DNA of 8,354 nucleotides from Nitrospira sp. (lineage in GTDB: Bacteria; Nitrospirota; Nitrospiria; Nitrospirales; Nitrospiraceae). Made by a program: the position numbers and the translations under genes. Every line of letters begins with the position of its first letter. Position 1 is the stretch's first letter. Under the pieces are notes generated by a model. The model worked only from the letters and a program-made list of their open reading frames with translations. It did no database searches and was not told the origin of the DNA. The stretch lies in assembly GCA_025360665.1 (NCBI GenBank), contig JANYBU010000396.1, positions 1 to 8,354 of the forward strand, in the 5' to 3' direction. Positions 1 through 5,878 of the stretch are shown here, piece after piece.

Positions 1-1470
1 GGTGCGTCGAGCTCGAATGGCAAGATCCTTCTCGCCACCGTCAAGGGCGATGTGCATGACATCGGGAAGAACATCGTCGGGGTGGTCCTGGGATGTAATA
101 ACTACGAGGTAATCGATCTTGGGGTGATGGTATCCTGCGAAAAGATCTTGGCTGCCGCACGGGAACATGGGGTAGCGATCATAGGGTTGAGCGGACTGAT
201 TACCCCATCGCTAGATGAAATGGCACACGTGGCACGCGAGCTGACGCGCGAAGGCTTTGACCTGCCGTTACTGATCGGCGGTGCCACCACGAGCAAAGCC
301 CATACGGCCGTCAAGATCGCCCCCGGCTATAACCATTCCGTGGTGCATGTGCTGGACGCCTCCAGAGCGGTCGGCGTCGTCGGGAGTCTGGTGAATGCCG
401 ACTTGCGGGCTGACTTCGCCAAGAAGGTTCGCGCCGACTACGATCAGATACGCCAGACCCATCAGGACAAGGGAGCCAAATCCCTTTGGGCGTTGGCGCG
501 GGCGCGAGCCAATCGACTCCAATCCAAGTGGGCTGAGGTCGATATCCCTATGCCAGCCTTTACGGGGGTGAAGGTGGTGCCGCAGCAGCCGTTGGATCAG
601 CTGATTCCCTATATCGATTGGTCGCCGTTCTTTCACACGTGGGAATTGCGCGGCCGCTATCCGACCATTTTTGAAGATCCTGTCGTGGGCCCGAAGGCCA
701 AGGAGTTGTACGATGATGCGTTGACCTTGCTCCGCAAGATTGTGGATCAACGGTTATTCACCGCCAATGGGGTGTACGGGTTCTTCCCTGCCAACAGCCT
801 GGGCGACGATATTGAAATCTACACCGATGACCGTCGCACGAAGGTTTTGACGACCTTCCACACCTTGCGTCAGCAATCGGAGAAGCCGCAGGGGCAGTGC
901 AGTTTCGCGCTGGCGGATTTTGTCGCACCGAAAGAGTCCGGCCGCGTGGATTATATCGGAGCCTTTGCCGTGACGACGGGAATCGGGGTGGATCTCTTGT
1001 GTAAGGAGTTCGAGCGAGACCACGACGACTACAATTCCATCATGGCGAAAGCCTTGGCTGACCGCTTAGCCGAAGCCTTTGCCGAGTATCTTCATAAGCA
1101 GGCGCGTGAGGCGTGGGGGTACGGCAAAGGAGAGACGCTGTCGAGTGAGGATCTGATCCGTGAAAAGTATCGCGGTATCCGACCGGCGCCAGGCTACCCA
1201 GCCTGTCCTGACCACACAGAGAAACGATTGCTCTTCGATCTCTTGTCCGCAGAACAGCACACAGGCATCACCCTGACGGAAAGCTTCGCGATGTGGCCGG
1301 CTGCCTCGGTCAGTGGACTCTATTTCGCCCATCCAGAGGCCAAGTATTTTGCCGTGGGGAAGATCGGAAAAGACCAGGTGCTCGACTACCAGGCGCGAAA
1401 AGGGATGCCCCTTTCAGCGCTGGAGCGATGGTTGGGGCCGAACCTGAACTATGAGCCCATCGGAGGGTAA
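1..1470 (+). CDS. metH: Cobalamin-dependent methionine synthase, C-terminal part (5'-truncated by window edge)
   Basis: Cytosolic enzyme that moves a methyl group from methyltetrahydrofolate via cobalamin to homocysteine, giving methionine. The frame is open from base 1, so the upstream homocysteine and folate domains lie outside the window; 489 residues are visible. Residues 17-22 are the B12-binding DxHxxG motif (D17, H19, G22), where His19 should be the lower axial cobalt ligand. The downstream LSGLITPSL (from about 63) and GGATT (93-97) motifs complete the Rossmann-like cobalamin domain. From about residue 150 comes the AdoMet-dependent reactivation domain, with RPAPGYP at about 394-400, the AdoMet-binding RxxxGY signature, followed by ACPDHTEK. 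The length after the His ligand (about 470 residues) matches E. coli MetH, so the C-terminus is complete. A GTG at 52 is inside the B12 motif and is not a start. The next gene is convergent. Confidence 0.97.
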   Translation, partial: GASSSNGKILLATVKGDVHDIGKNIVGVVLGCNNYEVIDLGVMVSCEKILAAAREHGVAIIGLSGLITPSLDEMAHVARELTREGFDLPLLIGGATTSKAHTAVKIAPGYNHSVVHVLDASRAVGVVGSLVNADLRADFAKKVRADYDQIRQTHQDKGAKSLWALARARANRLQSKWAEVDIPMPAFTGVKVVPQQPLDQLIPYIDWSPFFHTWELRGRYPTIFEDPVVGPKAKELYDDALTLLRKIVDQRLFTANGVYGFFPANSLGDDIEIYTDDRRTKVLTTFHTLRQQSEKPQGQCSFALADFVAPKESGRVDYIGAFAVTTGIGVDLLCKEFERDHDDYNSIMAKALADRLAEAFAEYLHKQAREAWGYGKGETLSSEDLIREKYRGIRPAPGYPACPDHTEKRLLFDLLSAEQHTGITLTESFAMWPAASVSGLYFAHPEAKYFAVGKIGKDQVLDYQARKGMPLSALERWLGPNLNYEPIGG

Positions 1471-1482
1471 GAGGGGATCACA

Positions 1483-1512
1483 CGAGGTACGCACGAACCT
1501 CGACGGCGAGGT
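1483..1512. terminator. Overlapping hairpins between convergent genes, possible weak bidirectional terminator
   Basis: Three alternating 6-mers occur in the 47-bp gap after metH: CGAGGT (1483-1488), ACCTCG (1497-1502) and CGAGGT (1507-1512). The middle copy can pair with either neighbour, giving a stem with an 8-nt loop or one with a 4-nt loop (ACGG). The second hairpin is followed by GTTGCTT, which is only modestly T-rich, so intrinsic termination would be weak. The position between convergent stop codons favours a terminator role. This is inferred from structure only. Confidence 0.35.
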
Positions 1513-1517
1513 GTTGC

Positions 1518-2027
1518 TTAGGAGACTGCTGCAAGCACCGCCGCAGTGGTCGGCTTGCCGATCGCCGAGGTCAGCGCCGACTTCACCCACCGATAGCGTT
1601 CTTCCGCCCAGCGATTCACGTCTTCTGAATCAGTAAAGACCAGCTCCCAAGCTTTGGCGGCGTCCAGCATCAGCAGCTGGTCTAGGTGATTATTACCGGA
1701 CACATAGACGACGAGCACGGCAGATTTGCCGGTGAGGCTGATATCCGTAAACACGTGCAGCATGGCGCCATCTGGCAAGGTGATGTCGCGAGAGGCGGCC
1801 TCAACGAGGGGATGGTACAGCCGCTGGAGAAATTGGGACGTCACTTCGTAGGCGTTGGTCGTACTTAAGAGGCGGGGATTTGGTTTTTCTCCAAACAGGT
1901 TCTCGGTGAGATAGGTTGCAGCCTCCCAGGTCGGCATGACTCCGGATGAGACCAAGGATTCGCACAGATAGGCGATCCAATTGCGTGTCGCTCCCTGTTT
2001 GCGAGACGTCGTCGTCTTCTTTGCCAT
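1518..2027 (-). CDS. Hypothetical protein, 169 residues, family not recognised
   Basis: I do not recognise this protein. The ATG at 2027 is preferred because AAAGGA lies 9 nt upstream; an in-frame TTG at 2036 would directly abut that ribosome-binding site. The protein has a Lys/Thr/Ser/Arg-rich N-terminus (about 1-15), then a probable helical region. A central part with alternating hydrophobics follows (DGAMLHVFTDISLTGKSAVL, then VVYVSG), suggesting beta-strands. A charged, Trp-rich C-terminal helix region (AKAWELVFTDSEDVNRWAEE, YRWVK) comes next, and a small Ala/Val-rich end. No signal peptide or membrane segment is evident, so it is probably cytosolic. It is convergent with metH and separated by a repeat element from the HD-GYP gene, so it is probably monocistronic. 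A good sigma70-like promoter and an 80-nt leader precede it, supporting real expression. The function is unknown. Confidence 0.75.
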   Translation of the reverse strand: MAKKTTTSRKQGATRNWIAYLCESLVSSGVMPTWEAATYLTENLFGEKPNPRLLSTTNAYEVTSQFLQRLYHPLVEAASRDITLPDGAMLHVFTDISLTGKSAVLVVYVSGNNHLDQLLMLDAAKAWELVFTDSEDVNRWAEERYRWVKSALTSAIGKPTTAAVLAAVS

Positions 2028-2114
2028 GATCGGCAATCCTTTCGCCAGCGTGAGATGGTGTGGGTACAGGGCTTGAAAAACTGTGCGTGAGTCTGTACCT
2101 GACGAGATAAGGAA

Positions 2115-2143
2115 AGTATATCGACGGGTGGAACACTGGTCAA
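2115..2143 (-). promoter_or_regulatory. Sigma70-type promoter of the 169-residue hypothetical gene
   Basis: On the minus strand, TTGACC (2143-2138) and TATACT (2120-2115) are separated by exactly 17 bp, close to the bacterial -35/-10 consensus. Transcription would start near 2108, leaving a leader of about 80 nt before the ATG at 2027. No strong hairpin or riboswitch motif was recognised in that leader. Confidence 0.7.
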
Positions 2144-2160
2144 CGAAATGACGAAAAGGA

Positions 2161-2330
2161 GGCTAGCCTATAGTATTCATGACGGTTCGCTGCGAAATCG
2201 CGCAACCGTGTTGAGAGGCAGGCACGCGGAGCCGCGAGGGACCGACGCGTACTTGAAATAGTACCTTGAGGAACTGAGCGGCGAGCCTGCCTGCCGACAG
2301 GCGTGTCGCAGCAGCGGATTCACGATTGCT
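2161..2330. repeat. Dispersed repeat element A (inverted relative to element B)
   Basis: This sits in the gene-free stretch 2144-2355. Bases 2162-2204 match the reverse complement of 4080-4122 at 36 of 43 positions, including an uninterrupted 15-base block containing ATTCATGACGGTT (2175-2187). The far side (GCAGCAGCGGATTCACGA, around 2308-2325) loosely resembles the opposite end of element B (GCAGCAACGTTCATGA when read in the same orientation). Only the ends are shared: the middle of A differs from B and carries its own nested hairpin (2217-2291). I see no convincing coding frame. The right boundary is uncertain. It looks like a small non-autonomous, MITE-like or REP-like element. A role in transcript ends or DNA topology is possible but not shown. 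Confidence 0.6.
2217..2291. repeat. Nested inverted repeat inside element A
   Basis: Three nested complementary pairs are visible: GGCAGGC (2217-2223) with GCCTGCC (2285-2291), GCCGC (2231-2235) with GCGGC (2278-2282), and GTACT (2249-2253) with AGTAC (2260-2264) around a 6-nt loop TGAAAT. They are co-centred, so the segment could fold into one interrupted long hairpin as RNA or a cruciform as DNA. GCCTGCC also occurs in a second register (2289-2295). Confidence 0.55.
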
Positions 2331-2355
2331 GTAGAAGCGGTTGGAATAATGTGGG

Positions 2356-3498
2356 CTAGGCCTCGGGAATCATTCCGCGCGGCGATTGGTCGGCATACTG
2401 GTCATGGATGTGCTTGATGTCGTTCAGCGAGGCAAAGAAGACATCGAGGAGTTCGGGGTCGAAGTGTTCCCCTCGATGTTTGGTCATGAGATCGACAGCG
2501 TGATCGAGGGAGAAGGCGGGTTTGTAGACCCGTTGTGTGGTGAGGGCATCGAAGGCATCGGCAATTCCGGCGATCCGTCCTTCTATGGGAATCGCTTCGC
2601 CTTTCAGCTTACGCGGATATCCGTTGCCATCCCAACGCTCATGGTGGGTCCAGGCGATCGATGCCGCCACTTTGAGGATCTCCGCATCCGATCCGCTGAG
2701 GATACGATAGCCGATTTCAGAATGTTGAGAGATGACGGCGAATTCTTCCGGCGTGAATTTGCCGGGCTTGAGGAGGACATGGTCCGGCGTGCCGATTTTT
2801 CCGATGTCGTGCATCGGACTGGCGGTGCGGATCAAATCACACCGTTCGGAAGACAGCCCATACTTCCTGGCGAGTAATTCGCAGTAGTGACTCATGCGCT
2901 GAATATGCTGTGCCGTGGCACTGTCCCGGTATTCGGCGGCGATGGCGAGCCGTTGAATCGTTTCCTCTCGTGAGAGACGCAGCTCCTTTTCACTTCGCTC
3001 GAGCCACTCGAGCGCTTGCTGGAGAGCCATCGTCCTGGTTCTGACGATGTCTTCCAGGTTCTCCCGGTGCAGGCGATTGTCAAGTTCAAGCCGGCGGCGG
3101 CGGAGCGCATTGGCGACATCGATCATGACTTCATTAGACTCGAACGGCTTGACGATGTATCCGAAGACACCCATGTCCAGCGCAGCATTCGCCAGCACGG
3201 CGCTATCGAGACCGGTCACCATGATAATGGCTGTGTGGGGATACTGGCTCAGAATATGGCGGACGAGATCCATACCCGACTCGCCTGGCATATTCACATC
3301 GCACAAAATCAACGCAAAGGGCTGCTCGTCTAACCGTATCCGTGCCTCACGCGCATCGGATGCGAGGACCGTCTCATACCCATGGGTTTGAAGCATGTAT
3401 CCCAGCAGCCGACGGATCGGTTCTTCGTCATCGATGATCAGAACGCGCTTGAGTTCAAGGAGGGCTTGCTGGGTAGATCGGTCGAGAAGCAACGTCAT
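2356..3498 (-). CDS. Response regulator with HD-GYP domain (probable cyclic-di-GMP phosphodiesterase)
   Basis: This 380-residue protein has a receiver domain at about 17-135, with acidic D23/D24, phosphoacceptor D67 (in CDVNMPG), T95 and K117. A charged helical linker with coiled-coil character (about 136-190) leads to a C-terminal HD-GYP domain (about 190-365). The metal-binding and signature residues are present: H198, H230-D231 (MHDIGKIG), H259, H285-H286 and the HHERWDGNGYP motif, followed by GRIAGIADAFDALTT. Family knowledge predicts hydrolysis of c-di-GMP to pGpG or GMP, controlled by phosphorylation from an unlinked histidine kinase; none is encoded here. There is no membrane segment, so it is cytosolic. 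The ATG at 3498 has no clear Shine-Dalgarno, but no better in-frame start precedes the REC domain. The gene stands alone between two repeat elements, and a candidate sigma54 promoter lies upstream. Confidence 0.93.
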   Translation of the reverse strand: MTLLLDRSTQQALLELKRVLIIDDEEPIRRLLGYMLQTHGYETVLASDAREARIRLDEQPFALILCDVNMPGESGMDLVRHILSQYPHTAIIMVTGLDSAVLANAALDMGVFGYIVKPFESNEVMIDVANALRRRRLELDNRLHRENLEDIVRTRTMALQQALEWLERSEKELRLSREETIQRLAIAAEYRDSATAQHIQRMSHYCELLARKYGLSSERCDLIRTASPMHDIGKIGTPDHVLLKPGKFTPEEFAVISQHSEIGYRILSGSDAEILKVAASIAWTHHERWDGNGYPRKLKGEAIPIEGRIAGIADAFDALTTQRVYKPAFSLDHAVDLMTKHRGEHFDPELLDVFFASLNDIKHIHDQYADQSPRGMIPEA

Positions 3499-3877
3499 GA
3501 TTCGTGCGGTTCGCTTATCGAGTAAATATATGAAGAAGGGAACTGTCTAGGCTCAGTGGATGCTCGTTTGTGTCATGATGTTCAGGGGTCACAAGAGAAC
3601 TGTAACGTCATGTGCACCTTTTGTGCCAATATATTGTGGAAAGCCAGCACCTTGCGGGCCTCTCACCAGATGACGTCTTCCTAGCTGAGAAGCAGTGGGA
3701 TGCCGTGCTGTGACAGTATTTTCATGGGTGACGTCGTATCATTGTTCGAGGTTCAGATAGGCCATGCGTTTGGAGTGAGCGCACACCTGTACAGATTTAG
3801 CCGTTCGCACCGCGTACTTTTGTACAAGTCGATCGGCAGGAATGATCGAGGGCACGCGCTCTTTTCTGCAGGCTCTT
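3499..3877. other. Gene-free intergenic stretch upstream of the HD-GYP gene
   Basis: About 380 bp without a supportable gene. It holds the candidate sigma54 promoter (3613-3628), an AT-rich patch at 3521-3532 whose minus strand reads TATATT (a possible weak -10 with no clear -35), and a short inverted repeat GTAC-TTTT-GTAC (3814-3825). A 64-codon plus-strand frame (3700-3894) has no ribosome-binding site or recognisable motif and is not called. Confidence 0.5.
3613..3628 (-). promoter_or_regulatory. Candidate sigma54 (RpoN) promoter for the HD-GYP regulator
   Basis: The minus strand reads TGGCAC (3628-3623), AAAAG (3622-3618), then GTGCA (3617-3613). This fits the -24/-12 layout TGGCAC-N5-TTGCW, with the invariant GG and GC at the right spacing and one mismatch (G for T) in the -12 box. 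A start near 3603 would give a leader of about 105 nt. If real, transcription would need an enhancer-binding activator. The same bases form a weak inverted repeat (GCAC/GTGC), so a chance match is possible. Confidence 0.45.
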
Positions 3878-4118
3878 GCCCGCATGATTCATGAACGTTG
3901 CTGCAGCAGTCGTGGACTCACCGCTGCGACGTGCGTCGTCGCTCGTCGTTCCTGAAGCGTGAGCGAGACAGGCAAGACGTGCGCGACAGGCGCGACTCGC
4001 GAAGATGAAACTTTCGGCCAGTCCCGCTTTTCTCGCACCTCTCGCGAGTAACGAGATATGCTTCACGAGGAATGCGTTCTGGGCGATTTCGCCACGAACC
4101 GTCATGAATAGCACGGGC
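3878..4118. repeat. Dispersed MITE-like repeat element B with terminal inverted repeats
   Basis: A 241-bp element whose ends are imperfect inverted repeats. The left end is GCCCG-CATG-ATTCATGA-ACGTT (3878-3899). The right end, read on the other strand, is GCCCG-TGCT-ATTCATGA-CGGTT (4118-4097). That is 16 of 22 matches, with the first and third blocks identical. The interior has small palindromes: GCTGCAGC, CTCGCGAG and the hairpin GGCGA-TT-TCGCC (4082-4093). The right end and flank are shared with element A in opposite orientation. A 105-codon minus-strand frame spans most of it but is Arg/Ala/Ser-rich, lacks a ribosome-binding site and is probably not a gene. No transposase is present, so mobilisation in trans would be required if the element is mobile. 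Confidence 0.6.
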
Positions 4119-4150
4119 TAGCAGCTGATTGGGACACTAGGCCAGTTTCA

Positions 4151-4179
4151 TTGCGCTTTCGGAGGGCCTTCACTATAAT
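4151..4179 (+). promoter_or_regulatory. Sigma70-type promoter of the rph-rdgB operon
   Basis: TTGCGC (4151-4156) and a perfect TATAAT (4174-4179) are separated by 17 bp. Transcription would begin near 4186, giving a leader of only about 20 nt. AGGAG (4196-4200) sits 6 nt before the ATG at 4207. The promoter lies 33 bp beyond the right end of element B. Confidence 0.8.
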
Positions 4180-4206
4180 GCGCGACATCATGAATAGGAG
4201 TCATCA

Positions 4207-4950
4207 ATGAGCAGTGCAGCGGGATTATTGCGTGTCGATGGGCGGCGAAAAGATCAGCTTCGTCCGGTGAAGGTGACGCGGAACTTCATTAAGCATGCCG
4301 AAGGGTCTGTCCTGATCGAAATGGGCGACACCAAAGTCATTTGTACCGCCTCGATTGAGGAGAAGGTGCCTCCGTTTCTGAAGGGGAAAGGGCAAGGATG
4401 GGTGACGGCAGAGTATTCGATGCTTCCCCGTTCGACCCACGAGCGATCCCCGCGTGAAGCGGTCAAAGGGAAACAGGGGGGCAGGACGTTGGAGATTCAG
4501 CGCCTTGTAGGGCGAGCCCTCCGCGCGGTGACAGATATGGGCCAGATGGGAGAGCGGTCGATCTGGCTCGACTGCGACGTAATCCAGGCCGACGGAGGGA
4601 CCAGAACAGCGTCTATTACAGGAGCGTTCATCGCCCTGGCCGACGCGTTTACAGTCCTCAAGAAGAGGGGCCTGATTAAGAAACGTCCTTTGACGGACTA
4701 CCTTGCCGCCATAAGTGTAGGAAAAGTGGGTGGGGAAATCCTCGTTGATCTGGCCTATACAGAAGACTCAATGGCCGATGTCGACATGAATGTGGTCATG
4801 ACCGGACAAGGGCGCTATGTCGAAGTCCAGGGCACAGCGGAACGGACCCCCTTTGCCAAGCAAGAAATGGATGAGTTCATGGCGATGGGATGGAGTGGGA
4901 TTCAGACGCTCACCGCGCTGCAGAAGGATCTGATCGGGGAATTGGAGTAG
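4207..4950 (+). CDS. rph: Ribonuclease PH
   Basis: A phosphorolytic 3'-to-5' exoribonuclease that trims tRNA precursor 3' ends, releasing nucleoside diphosphates; the family acts as a cytosolic ring-shaped hexamer. It has 247 residues against about 238 in E. coli, with roughly nine extra residues at the N-terminus. Motifs in order: GRRKDQLRPV (12-21), GWVTAEYSMLPRST (64-77), GGRTLEIQRLVGRALRAV (91-108), LDCDVIQADGGTRTASITGA (121-140, with the phosphate-binding Arg of GGTRT), the active-site region ILVDLAYTEDSMADVDMNVV (178-197), and VEVQGTAERTPF (205-216). The ATG at 4207 is set by AGGAG 6 nt upstream and a promoter just before it. rdgB starts 10 bp after its stop, a pairing common in bacteria. 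The two downstream tRNAs encode CCA, so their trailers would be natural substrates. Confidence 0.97.
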   Translation: MSSAAGLLRVDGRRKDQLRPVKVTRNFIKHAEGSVLIEMGDTKVICTASIEEKVPPFLKGKGQGWVTAEYSMLPRSTHERSPREAVKGKQGGRTLEIQRLVGRALRAVTDMGQMGERSIWLDCDVIQADGGTRTASITGAFIALADAFTVLKKRGLIKKRPLTDYLAAISVGKVGGEILVDLAYTEDSMADVDMNVVMTGQGRYVEVQGTAERTPFAKQEMDEFMAMGWSGIQTLTALQKDLIGELE

Positions 4951-4960
4951 GGGAGAGACG

Positions 4961-5570
4961 ATGATTCGTGAATTAGTCCTCGCCACGCGCAATCGCAACA
5001 AAGTAATAGAACTCGTTGCGCTCTTAGGCGATCTGGGTATCACGATTCGTACCCTCGATGAATTCCAGGATGCCCCGGACGTGATCGAAGACGGGACCAC
5101 GTGCGAGGCCAACGCAGTAAAGAAAGCGCGTGCCATTGCCGAGTTCACGGGCTTGCCGGCTGTCGCCGACGATACGGGGCTGGGAGTGGATGCGCTTGGT
5201 GGGCAGCCCGGTGTCTATGCGGCCCGTTATGCCGGCGAAGACGCGACCTACGAAGACAACTGTCGGAAGTTGTTGCGGGAGTTGACGGGCGTGCCTCGTG
5301 AACGACGAACCGCTCGCTTTCTAACCGTCGCAGCGATCGCACTCCCTTCAGGCGGAATACGGGTGGCACAAGGAACGTTGGATGGAGTGATTGCAGAAGA
5401 GGCGAGTGGGACGTTAGGATTCGGGTATGATCCTGTATTCCTCATTCCGGAATTAGGGAAGACCTTGGCTCAGCTGTCTCCGGATCAAAAAAACACGATC
5501 AGTCATCGCGCCAAAGCGTTCACGCAGGCGAAAGACCTGTTACGAGAGATGGAATTTGAGATGCTCGAGT

Positions 5571-5593
<23 letters not shown>
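4961..5593 (+). CDS. rdgB: XTP/dITP pyrophosphatase (Ham1/RdgB family)
   Basis: A house-cleaning enzyme that hydrolyses dITP, ITP and XTP to monophosphates plus pyrophosphate, keeping deaminated purines out of DNA and RNA. It is a cytosolic Mg-dependent dimer in the family. Of 210 residues, LATRNRNKVIEL (7-18) holds the substrate-binding Lys14. ADDTGLGVDALGGQPGVYAA (69-88) carries the catalytic Asp (D71). GFGYDPVF (153-160) and SHRAKA (181-186) bind the base and phosphates. The ATG at 4961 follows GGGGAGAG with close spacing, 10 bp after the rph stop, so the two are co-transcribed. The C-terminus is odd: codons 204-210 (SGRSAAR) and the stop lie within the tRNA-Pro gene, so these residues are set by tRNA sequence and are probably a dispensable tail. 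Confidence 0.96.
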
Positions 5594-5649
<56 letters not shown>

Positions 5650-5664
5650 TCCAGTGCCTGAAAT

Positions 5665-5692
5665 GTGAGGCGTAAGGGGTGAAACGTGAACG
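5665..5692. repeat. Degenerate heptamer array, left arm
   Basis: Four consecutive 7-mers lie in the spacer between the tRNA genes: GTGAGGC (5665-5671), GTAAGGG (5672-5678), GTGAAAC (5679-5685) and GTGAACG (5686-5692). All share a GTRA start. The inverted counterpart lies at 5740-5767. They resemble short tandemly repeated heptanucleotides known from some other bacteria. Function is unknown. Confidence 0.6.
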
Positions 5693-5739
5693 AATGATGA
5701 AGTGAGTACGTGTTGTATCGGCTCCTCACTCCCTCGCCG

Positions 5740-5767
5740 TACCCCTTACCCCTTACCCCTCACTCCT
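5740..5767. repeat. Degenerate heptamer array, right arm (inverted)
   Basis: Three perfect copies of TACCCCT (5740-5746, 5747-5753, 5754-5760) and one variant CACTCCT (5761-5767). On the other strand they belong to the same GTAAGGG-type series as the left arm. GTAAGGGGT (5672-5680) is exactly complementary to ACCCCTTAC at both 5741-5749 and 5748-5756, so the spacer RNA or DNA could form a slipped hairpin. This array lies just upstream of tRNA-Arg, where a promoter would be expected; I see no convincing -35/-10 there. Confidence 0.65.
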
Positions 5768-5789
5768 AACGTGTCATCCGTTCAAGAAC

Positions 5790-5866
<77 letters not shown>

Positions 5867-5878
5867 CTTATCAAACAC

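Noticed and set aside
268..750. Long antisense frame in metH
   Set aside because: Lies wholly opposite a clearly conserved gene and has no domain-like sequence; a codon-bias shadow.
2353..2361. GGGCTAGGC at the HD-GYP stop as a possible right end of element A matching GGCTAGCC at 2161-2168
   Set aside because: The match is short and partly palindromic, and would place the repeat end inside the coding sequence; too weak to set a boundary.
3814..3825. GTAC-TTTT-GTAC inverted repeat
   Set aside because: Only 4-bp arms; expected by chance in a window this size and not positioned at a gene end or promoter.
3700..3894. 64-codon plus-strand frame in the intergenic stretch
   Set aside because: No Shine-Dalgarno, no recognisable motif, and it runs into element B.
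3797..4114. 105-codon minus-strand frame across element B
   Set aside because: Arg/Ala/Ser-biased, no ribosome-binding site, no motif, and its limits follow the repeat. More likely an open frame created by GC-rich repeat sequence, though genome-wide copies should be checked.
4188..4197. TCATGAATAG just before rph, identical to 4102-4111 in element B
   Set aside because: Ten bases only, without the rest of the element end, and it overlaps the rph leader and ribosome-binding site; probably coincidence.
5740..5767. Heptamer array considered as a CRISPR-like repeat
   Set aside because: Units of 7 bp are contiguous with no spacers and there are no cas genes.
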